Assembly (NCBI GenBank): GCA_037953625.1 | Contig: CM075650.1 | Span: forward strand, 144,613,206-144,677,205 | DNA: 64,000 nucleotides | Direction of reading: 5' to 3' | Source of the DNA: Crotalaria pallida | Lineage: Eukaryota; Streptophyta; Magnoliopsida; Fabales; Fabaceae | Shown: in pieces, positions 22,531 to 33,252 of the stretch | Position numbering within the stretch: the stretch's first letter is position 1 | Layout of the letters: every line of letters begins with the position of its first letter | Program-made: the position numbers and the translations under genes | The notes under the pieces: model-generated | The model's input: only the letters and a program-made list of their open reading frames with translations | What the model was told of the DNA's origin: nothing | Databases searched by the model: none

Positions 22531-24367
22531 GCTTTTTTACCTAAGTGGGGTAGTTTTACAAACAATTTACGAAAAAAGGGTAGTTTTGAAACTATTTACG
22601 TAACATGGGGCAGTCAACAAAACTATTTACGCAAATGGGGCAGTCAAAGTCAAAAAAAAAAAGTCTAAGAAGTCATGTGGGATGACTTAACCCACGTGAC
22701 ACGTGTCACTCTATGATTCGTCAAAAAAAAATTTGCAAAAAAAAAAAAAAACCCTGACGCAGTGCCACGTCATGTGCATTGACGCAACCTCCACGTTGCG
22801 ACACGTGGCAGCGTCCGGTTGACTCCCCACTCATTTGCAATATACAGGTTATATATATTGGCAAAAATACCATAGTGGGATTCGACCCCCTGACCAGGAG
22901 AAGAAAAAACTATGACACATGGAGCAACCACTGAACCAACAACTTGTTTGTGTTATAAAAAGAAACGACTTATATTTATTATACATATATTTCGGTTTTT
23001 AATAATTTTCTACATATTCTGATTTCATAATATCATATCCGGTACTGAATATAAAAGTATTGGTTTTAAACTTTATTTTTTTTAATTTCATAAGTTTCAT
23101 TTCTATTTTTAATGACATTATTTTATTTTTTAGCAATCATCCATGATAGTTTTTAATATTCATTATTCGAATAATTTAGCAATGTAAAATAATTAATAAT
23201 TTATCAAATAATTAGCAATGTAAAATAATTAATAATTTTTTAAAATTATTAATTTTACATTATAAATTTATCGAATAATTAGCAATTTAAAATTTATAAT
23301 TATTATTCGATAAATTTTAAATGTAAAATTTATAATGTAAAATTTAAAAATAATACTCTCCCGTATCCTAAATGTATCCTAAATATAAATTATTTTTAAA
23401 ATTTATAATTATTATTCGATAAAATTTTAAATTATGTACTTTAAATTATAAATTTTAAAATTTTAAAAATAATTGATATTTAGTATACATTTAGGATACG
23501 AGAGAGTATTATTTTTAAATTTTACATTATAAATTTTACATTTAAAATTTATCGAATAATAATTATAAATTTTAAATTGCTAATTATTCGATAAATTTAT
23601 AATGTAAAATTAATAATTTAAAAAATTATTAATTATTTTACATTGCTAATTATTTGATAAATTATTAATTATTTTACATTGCTAAATTATTTGAATAATG
23701 AATATTAAAAACTATCATGGATGATTGCTAAAAAATAAAATAATGTCATTAAAAATAGAAATGAAACTTATGAAATTAAAAAAAATAAAGTTTAAAACCA
23801 ATATTTTTATATTCAGTACCGGATATGATATTATGAAATCAGAATATGTAGAAAATTATTAAAAACCGAAATATATGTATAATAAATATAAGTCGTTTCT
23901 TTTTATAACACAAATAAGCTGTTGGCTCAGTGGTTGCTTCATTTGTCATAGTTGTTTCTTCTCCTGGTCAGGGGGTCGAATCCCACTATGGTATTTTTGC
24001 CAATATATATAACCTGTATATTGCAAATGAGTGGGGAGTGAACCGGACGCTGCCACGTGTCGCAACGTGGAGGTTGCGTCAATGCACATGACGCGACCCG
24101 TTGCGTCAATCGCGCCACGTTGTGACACGTGGCACTGCGTCAGTTTTTTTTTTTTTGCAAATTTTTTTTTGACGAATCATAGAGTGACACGTGTCACCTG
24201 GGTTAAGTCATCCCACATGACTTCTTAGACTTTTTTTTTTTTTTACTTTGACTGCCCCATTTGCGTAAATAGTTTTGTTGACTGCCCCATGTTACGTAAA
24301 TAGTTTCAAAACTACCCTTTTTTCGTAAATTGTTTGTAAAACTACCCCACTTAGGTAAAAAAGCCCC
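22531..24367. mobile_element. 1.84-kb foldback element (near-perfect palindrome)
   Basis: The left arm from GCTTTTTTACCTAAGTGGGG (22531) is repeated in inverted order up to CCCCACTTAGGTAAAAAAGC (about 24345-24364). Arms are about 900 bp and differ by a few point changes and one 46-bp-scale indel. The flank TTATGAGG at 22523-22530 recurs at 24368-24375, an 8-9 bp TSD (exact size blurred by G/C runs), fitting MULE- or hAT-type insertion. The centre (about 23355-23508) has Stowaway-like CTCTCCCGTATCCTAAAT ends. No ORF longer than 65 codons. Each arm holds tRNA-like boxes and several CACGTG motifs. Confidence 0.9.
23911..23987 (+). promoter_or_regulatory. tRNA-like Pol III boxes in the foldback arm
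   Basis: A box GTTGGCTCAGTGGTTG and, about 50 nt on, B box GGGTCGAATCCC in the right arm. The left arm carries the inverted copy (about 22866-22945, minus strand) with a slightly altered A box (TTGGTTCAGTGGTTG). Such spacing is that of tRNA genes and SINE heads; no cloverleaf of a working tRNA is evident. Confidence 0.5.
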
Positions 24368-24416
24368 TTATGAGGGTAGGGTACATATTGAATTTTAACA
24401 TATACTAATATTCGAA

Positions 24417-24757
24417 GGCTAAACTACGTATTTGGTCCCTAATCTTATTTTTCAATTTTAAATTAGTCTCTTATGCTTTTTTGTATCATATTGGTTCCTC
24501 ACGGTTCTTTTCACTATCAATTTGGTGTATGAAACAATGTTCATTCTATGTGGACCAATTAGATATGCACATGTGTCATTTCTCTCTCCAACATTGCAAA
24601 TATGGACCAATATGATATTGACACGTAGTATGAGCATTGACTTAGGGCCAATTTGATAGCAAAAAGAAACATGAAAGACCAATATAATGCCAAAAAAATG
24701 TAAGAGACCAATTTGAAATTGAAAAATAATGTAAGGGGCCAAATACGTAATTTAGCC
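24417..24757. mobile_element. MITE with 9-bp TSD (MULE type)
   Basis: TIRs GGCTAAACTACGTATTTGG / inverted GGCTAAATTACGTATTTGG, extending over about 60 bp with TTTTTCAATTT. Flanks ATATTCGAA (24408-24416) and ATATCCGAA (24758-24766) match at 8 of 9 positions. It lies 50 bp right of the foldback. A diverged relative is at about 51998-52297. Confidence 0.8.
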
Positions 24758-24766
24758 ATATCCGAA

Positions 24767-27700
24767 AGTATCAATATTTTTTACTTAATATATTAACCTC
24801 CTAACATATGTGTAATTTTTGTATCATACATACTCACATAAATTTGCTTAGAGAAGACATGTATGCTACCCCGTAGCAAAAAGCACTTCAATGACTTTCA
24901 ACATCATTGTTCCAACCATTGCTTGCCTTAATATCTTTCAATGCTTAGCTAGGTCAAACCATACACAAAGAAAATCAAGTGATGTTGGCATAATTGGTAT
25001 GAAATTGTGTTATTTAAGCAAGTGGTTAATGATTTGATCCCAAATTTTTTCGAATATAAAGAATTTCAATTGGGATAATCATCCCCAAAAAAATCGAACT
25101 ATACCAAAAAAAAATTAACCATCGTATTCGTGTTGGTGGATAAATGAGAAAAAAAAACAATGCACAAAGAAAGAAACATACAGATGAGCAAAAGAGATTA
25201 AAAGTACAAAAACCCTTTTTTTTAGAAAGAGACAATGCATAGGATAGAAACCGGCCATGATTTTGGATCTGTGTCATTTTGATCAATAATTTAAGAAAGT
25301 TATCAGAGAAAAAAGGGGACAGAACCCAAAACACTAGGCTCCCACGTCTACTTCATTTTTCAATCCCTTCATTCACTTTCATCCTTCTAAAAACCCTAAA
25401 CCTTGCTTATCCAAACTATATTATCTTTGGTACCAGACTGTTTGTTCTAGTTTGGTGTTTTTCTAAAGAAAATTCAACATGTATGCTTGTGCAAAAATTA
25501 TACATATATCAATATTAGTGTACTGAGGAAAAGATATTTATACTTTACGAGATTAGTGTATCTTAAAATTTTCAATTCCTGATACACTTTTAAAAAAAAT
25601 TTTACTAAAAAGTATTATCTTAAAAGAAAAAAAAAATTGGGGTTAAAAAACTAACGAAGAAAAAAAAACTAGGAGTACTAGTCTCCCGCCCCCATTTTTG
25701 TTCAATGGGGATTCTGTCGGAATATTTTCCGATATCCTGGAGTCGAAAAAATGCATATTTTGACTTTAAAAATGAATTTTTTAATAAGAGAATAACAAAA
25801 AATATAAGTTTTCGAACTCGGATGTATAAGAAAATATTATGATAGAACCCAATCGAAAAAAATGGTGATTGAGGATCAAAAAACGGAAAAGTAGAAACAC
25901 ATCATCGCCTATTGGGATGTGGCTTCGATCAGTTCTCCCTCCACTCTTGTCTCAATTCTATTATCTTCTTTTATGGGCAGGCCCGATCCTAACATTTGTT
26001 AGGTCCTACGGCAAGAAAATATATATGGACCCTTTAATTTTAAAAAATTGGTGTATCTATGTCGAATTCCAAAATAACAATGATCTCATTCAATGTATAT
26101 CCGAAACTATTAGAATTATCAATCATTAGTTGAACTAATGAGTCATTAAAAAGATATTAGACTCGCTAATGTTATGCTATGAACACTATACTCCCTCGAT
26201 CCAATAATATTATCACTTCTTCGTGATTACACAAATCATGTGAGCACATAATCATAACAATCCTTCATATCACAATCCTCACAATCTTACTTGGGAAAAG
26301 CAATCGGGAGTAAACATCTTGCTACTAACGTATGCCTTGGGCTTGAAAGCCACACAAATACACAAGTCCCCTCTTGGGACAGGCCATGCCAAGAACCGTC
26401 CTCCACCGGTCTAGGTATGTCAAAGGAATCGATAGAATTATCATAGTTAACATAGGACTATATATCCCGGGCGAGGTTAACTAGACCAACCCATCTTAGG
26501 ACCGTTCTACCCATAATAATTCACATGGTCATTAAGGTATCACTATCTTACGCCTAGTTCCCCCCTTTCATCGTCCAGTTCGAGTTCCCAGAACCCTTCG
26601 TGAATCTTTTCCCAGTCGTCCATAATATCTCCTTACACTATGCATGTATGTATGGACAACCTCTTACTTCCATGTTAAGCTTAATGTCCCCTAAAGAAAT
26701 GGTTACGATACTTTAACTTCATTTAGTTACAAGTTTGGACGTGATAATCCATTATCTGGAACTAGTAATCGATTATCCAATGCAAACATTTCAATTCTGA
26801 AAACAGTGTAACCCTGGTAATCGATTATCAGTGTTGTCTGAGAGCTTTTCATGCCTCTTTCACTTTCCATTTCTTCAGTGATGCCAAGATAACTTGCATA
26901 ACATGATCCCAAGATATTCTTACAGTGATGCACATCATTTTTATATGCATGAAGTCTCAAATTCGACAAGGATAACACATATCATATAACCATACATTCA
27001 TTAAAATCACCAATAATTCTCACATATATCCAATTAAATACATAGCACATAATTTATCAAGCACAATGCAAGCATAGTAACGGTCCATTCTCAGTCTTAG
27101 GATATTTAGCCAGCGTTTAATTACTCAAAAATCAAGCATGGCCAAATCATGGGCTATCTTGGCCTCCAAGCCAAGTAATCTTGTCATGGCTTACAAAGAA
27201 CATTCCCACAAGCTCATGGTAGCTTGCACTATACTTTGCATCCATCAATTATCATCTTAGTGATATGTTTAACTACTCCCAAACCTGCTTTAATTTGGTA
27301 CACTGGAAGATAAACTGATATATTATATTCTTCCATGCTCACATAAATCAAATGATTTCCTAATATTGTTAGAAAATGGTGTAAAAAACATTTCTCTATC
27401 ATTTACCAGGCAAAATTACTTGGAAGAAGCCCATCAGGTAGCCTATAAGTACTACAAGTTTGTTATTGGGCTTGTATGAAACGCTGACTACACTATCCCT
27501 TTTTTTAAGTGTCCCTTGTAGAGGCGTTGTGAAAGGGTTAAATGAATGAAAAAGGGTTAGTTATAACATACTTTGAAGAGTTTGAACCAGGATAATCACA
27601 CTCTAAGTCCTGCATGTTTTGCACATGAGTTAACTTCAGGAGTAAGGTTTTAAATAGTATGGTTGGGGTCAATTTTAGGCATATGCAATCGATACTGCCA

Positions 27701-28094
27701 CAATTGCGATTGCGATGCAATTTCAACGATTTCCAAATTCTTATCATATCAGCTTCTGTAATGATTAAAAACCTAGATTTAAAACGTGTTTAGGAGACAA
27801 TAAGAAACACTACACTATAGCTAGATGCATGTGCATCAGTGCATGCATGGTGTAGAACTAAAAAACACATCCATACTCTAATGATAAGACTCTAGAAGGA
27901 GTCAAAATAAGAGGATTGGGAATGGAGAAGACTAGAAGAGTAGAAATTGACAATGAATCCAAGCATGCATTATTTCTCTAAGATAAACCGTCAATTTCTA
28001 CTCATTCTTCTTTACTTATTCCATTTTCATGATATCTAAAACACACGGTTACGATCGACATATACATATGTAAAAGTAGCACATTTGTGAATAA
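24767..28094. other. Intergenic DNA downstream of the WRKY gene
   Basis: No gene recognised. About 26200-27250 has less AT bias and resembles an old LTR-type element: it carries TAATCCATTATC and TAATCGATTATC 21 bp apart (26745, 26766) and another TAATCGATTATC at about 26818. At about 25975-26045 is a possible left end of a GGCCCGATCCTAA hAT-like element. The last several hundred bases before 28095 should hold the WRKY 3' UTR and terminator, but I cannot place a poly(A) site. Confidence 0.5.
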
Positions 28095-29681
28095 CTACCA
28101 AAATAAGTTGCTAAGTTGAGAAGGACTTTGTGAGTCTTCAAGCTCATTTGATGGAGAGTGTGCGTGTCTCCCTTCGTATGTGGTTATCACCATCCTTGGA
28201 TCCTCGGCTAAGCGCTCAACGCGTTTCTTTACTCGACAATTATCTTGGGTGCAACGGTAGTAGCTTCTACAAGTAATGTATATCCAAAACAAATGATTAG
28301 AGAGTTAATTCGAACTATAATGTAGTTGCAAAATACAAAAAACATGTAAACAACAATAATGTTACTCGTAACAACTGAATTTGATAATGTTCTCTTATAA
28401 CAAAAGCTTTTATTTTTATTTTTTATTTACTTTTCATCTTTTATCAATATGTACATCTTAAAATACACCTAAAAAATCACATGACATACAACTCTAGTTG
28501 TCCTCGTATAAATGTTCAAAAATAATATTTTTGGTTAAGTAGCTTGCCGACAACAAAATGTATTGGACTGACAGAGTGAAACTAAACTGGCAAACAAGAA
28601 ATATGATCAGTAATAAGTACACTAGATGAGTTAGACATTGATTAAGTCCTAGTTGATGTTTGGTTTAGGGATTTTTACTTTTGGAATGTTGTACTTGGGT
28701 ATGTTTGATTTCATTCCTAAATGCTTGGTTTGTGTTCTTTGGCGGATGTGAAATTTTGAATATGATTTATTTTCTGAAAAAAAAAAATCGGAATTAAAAA
28801 TCAGAGGTTAAAAAAGAGTACATGAAAATTATTTCAGGTTTATAGTTTGACATTTTTATGGAAATTCGACTTTCACATACACTTAAAGAGTTGAGAATCC
28901 AACTTTCTCACTTTTATCCACTATTTCAAATCCCTGAGTTTATACCTTCTTGAGCATTTTTTTCCAACTCTATTAAGTATTAAGAATGAAAACCTTACAT
29001 TCCCAAATTATATAATATTTTTGGAATGTATGTCAGGTTTTTTTTATAGGTTAGGCAAAATTATTCTTTAGGTCTCTTAAATTAAATTTTTTTTCCATAT
29101 TCGTTTTCTATTTCTATATCTTTTTTTTTTTGTTAAATTTATCTCTCAAAATAAGTTGATATCCGTTAATATCATTGATCTTAACATTAAAATTTTCCAA
29201 CACTATTAAATACTACTATCAAATTGATAATCAAAAATTAACAAAAGTAGTTATGGGACCAATTTGATATTAATTAAAAGTTTCAGCAACCAAATTACCT
29301 TTGATACTAACTTTTTACGGTGTTGAAAAGAATATAATATTATGATCAGTAATATTAATAGATATGAACTTGAGAAACAAATTTTATAAAAAAAAAAGTT
29401 ATAAGAACAAAGTGAAAAAAAAAAAATAAAAATTGAACTAAAATAATAATTTTGGTTAGGCTATATTAAGGGCACACTCCTTTACTGGCCTACCGCCAAG
29501 AATAACTCATTCCCATGGGCCCTAGTGTAGTGGCGTTGGCCCAGGTTCAAAACCGAGTTCAAAGCTGCGAAAACACCCATAATCATTAGGCCAATCTCCT
29601 ACGATAGTCATCATTCATAGTTTATCAGAAACTTATAAGTAAGCTCAACCTATCATTAATTACTCACATACACTATTAACA

Positions 29682-29731
<50 letters not shown>

Positions 29732-32700
29732 CAACGTGGGGTTGGTCAAGTGGTAACTCAACTGGTCCCTTAACTAACATTTAGATGTACTTATATTTCT
29801 ATAATGGCTGGTGACTCGTATAATGTTATTACTCTCTTCATCCCATATATTTTGTCTTTTAGGTCTTTTTTTCCTTTCTATCATTTCTATCTTTTACATA
29901 TTCAATTCATAATTGTGTTTCTTTTTTTGAATTTTAACCCTTTATGGAATTATTTTTTTATTCTTCATTAATTCTACTTTTAATTTCATTTTTTTAATCC
30001 TTAAACTACTATATATTAATTAATGAAAACAATTCCTAATAACAATTAAATACTACCCAATCCCTTTTACAAAATCACGTATATTTAGGGATGGATCCAG
30101 AAATCAGTCGAAAAGGGGTCTATAATAAATAAAATTATATACATAAGTGTGATAAATACTTTTTTAAATTTTGTTATTAAAAAAGTAATAAATATACTTA
30201 ATCAATTGTAAAAAATATACATATAAAACTAATTAATTAAACATAAACACATATTGAAATATGCATAGTAAATATTTTTAAAATATTTTCTCATTAAAAA
30301 ACGACATATAAATAGATAACTATACACAAAATATGTAGTTATTGGGGAGAGTTCAGACCCCACATGCCATCCTCTAAATCCATTCATGTGTATATTGCTT
30401 TTTTAATAAGCAAATTTCTATTGAAAAAATAGCAAAAGAAATTAAATAATCACAATAAATTAATTTACAAAGAAAAATAAAAAAAGACTTATCATTATAG
30501 AATTCGACTGAGGTGTGCATAACTGTACTGAGTTTAAGAATATTTGTCGTCCCAAATGAATCATTTAGTATAGAAGATCTCCAATGGCTAATACCCTCTA
30601 GGATACAGCAATAGTCATTTATCATCAACTCTACATTTAAACTGTTGAGATCTCAAAAAACTTATTTAGATTGCTCTTAATAAGAACAAAGAAAAAGACT
30701 ATTTACTCCAGAAAATAAACAAATAGTTTTTTTTGAAAAATCTATATCTTCATATCGTGCATTGCATGATTTTATATAGCATTAGCCATTAAGGAATAAA
30801 GAAAATAATTTTTTTCGTTGGGCATATTAAAGAGCATTAGTCCAAAAATTAATATATAATAATTATTCCTTCCGGTCTTTAATATAAGTTTTTTTTTCTC
30901 TCTCACAAAAAATGTGCTTATAACAAGGATCGGATGGAATATTATATAACTCTTATATGTTAAGATGAGCAACGAAAAACTTGTTGAATTATGAGCAAAA
31001 GAAAAAAACCGAATTTAATAGCCCAATTGATAAAAGAGTTCTAGTTTCCAACGCCCACCTTTTACACCCCAACCCCCAAAAAATTTTAATCCCAAAAAAA
31101 CCCGACCTTCTTCCCTAATTCTCTTTCTCATCCTTATTCTTCTACTAAAACCACCAACCCTTTCTCCCGGATCCTTCTTCACCAATTCACATGCTATTCT
31201 GATTGTAAATCAATTCACATGTTTATTGTGCTCATGTTTTTTGGTCCCTGGGAGTTAATGTTCCCTGTACAATAAATGTATTAACACCAATAGCATTATT
31301 CTTAGGGGGAAAGGTAGTGAAGCAGAAGGGGAAAAGTGTGTCACGATGGGTATGGGGATGGTGGCAGGTGGGTGTCGCGGGGCTGGTGCATGGCCGTGAG
31401 AAGGACAAATGAGGAGAGGGATTATGGGTGAAGACAGGCCGGGTCCTAATCTATTTTGGGCCCTAAGGCAAAAAAGAATTTGGAGCCCCTAATTCATAAA
31501 AAAAATATATTAAAAATAAATTAATTTAAAATGTAGCTTATATACTTATAATCAATTAAAACAATGAAAACAATCAATAATAAAACTAGTTATTAAAAAA
31601 TAAGATTTTAAATATAATAAAAAGTTATAAAGTAAGGAGATAATAAAAAAACTTTTTTTATGCTGGGTTGTAAAAGTAAAGTTCATTACTTTATTTATTT
31701 ATAAATTAAGTGAGCAAATGAAAAAAAAACAAATAGAAGTTTTATGCTAAAAATCATTGATGGTTAAGAGAAAAAAAACTTGCAACTATAAATTTTTGTT
31801 TTCAAAAATAAATATACTATTAAAAAAATTATCGGCCCTTGAATTTTTTGAGCCCAGGGTGACCGCCTTCGTCGCCCTCTCTCAGGACCGGCACTGGGTG
31901 AAGGGAGAGAGACAGAGGGTGTGGAGTAGGGTGGGAAGGTGGCCGGAAGTAAGAAGTAGGGTGGTAATGGAGGTTTGGGGTGGTGAAGGATGAGGAAGAA
32001 GATGAAGGGTGGGTATGGGAGTTTGGGATTTAGAGGAAAAAAATTAAGAAAAAAAAACATATTAATTATTGCATTTAAAATGGGAATTAAGGTTAAAAAG
32101 TGGAAGTTGAAGACTAAAAACTAACGACCCAAAAAATTAAAACAATAATAAGTTGTCCATTGGGCTTTTAAAACTACTATTAAACAATATTATATTATAA
32201 ATTATTACTCAATCAATTATTTATTAAATAAAAACATACATCTTAAGACAATAAATTTACTAACAAAAAATAAAAATATATATAATAATGAATTTTGATT
32301 TAAAATAAATATTACTAAATAAAATTATTCCAACAACTTCAAGAGCAAGCTTATAATCCTATTTTTTTTAAATGTTTACATAATATTACTGTTGTTGTTG
32401 TTTTATACTCCCTCGTACTTTAATATAGGGCACCATTTTGGTAGATTTTTTGTCCCTTTTTATAAGTCGTTTTGGAATATCTAGGTAAAAATTAAAGAGT
32501 TTATTCCAAATACACCCCTCACAATTACATAGGGGTGATGGGTTAATAATTATAATAGAGAGAGAAATGAATAAAGTTGTAAAGTTTTAAATAGAGGTAA
32601 TTTTAGAATGACAAAATATTTTTTGATAAATTTGAAAGTAATAATTACTTTTCTTCATATGTGTGAATTAGATAAAAATAACTTATATTAAAGGACGGAG

Positions 32701-33202
32701 GGAGTATACACAATATAACCATTCAACTTTGAATTTACGCGGTATGTAGATAAGCATCACAACCCAAGCTCTTCCTCGCCACTGGCTAGCTGTTCCCCAA
32801 ACTTTCTACGTACTAAATGCAACTTCTTAGTATTTCGTTCACAGACAACAGCTTACTATAGTTTTTTTTTTGGGTTTTGCTAACAAGTGCCCTTAGGGCA
32901 CTTGTTAAGGTTTCTAAAGGTAGAAAAAATGCATTAAGTTAATATCATCTTCTCTTTCGAAAACCCCAAAAGCTACATTTCCCAATACTTATTTACTATA
33001 CTTGGTTGCTTAACAAATGCCCTTGTTAGCATTTTCCTTTTTTTTTATAAGCAAAGGTAATTCATTAAAGAGCACAAAGGATGCTCAACCTATATACAAA
33101 AATGGACTACAACAAGAGAGTAGCACTAGGCCAAAGCATTAAAGGGACGTTTATGTCAATTGGCAAAACATTCAAATATCCCATAGTCATTTCAAACATT
33201 TA

Positions 33203-33252
<50 letters not shown>

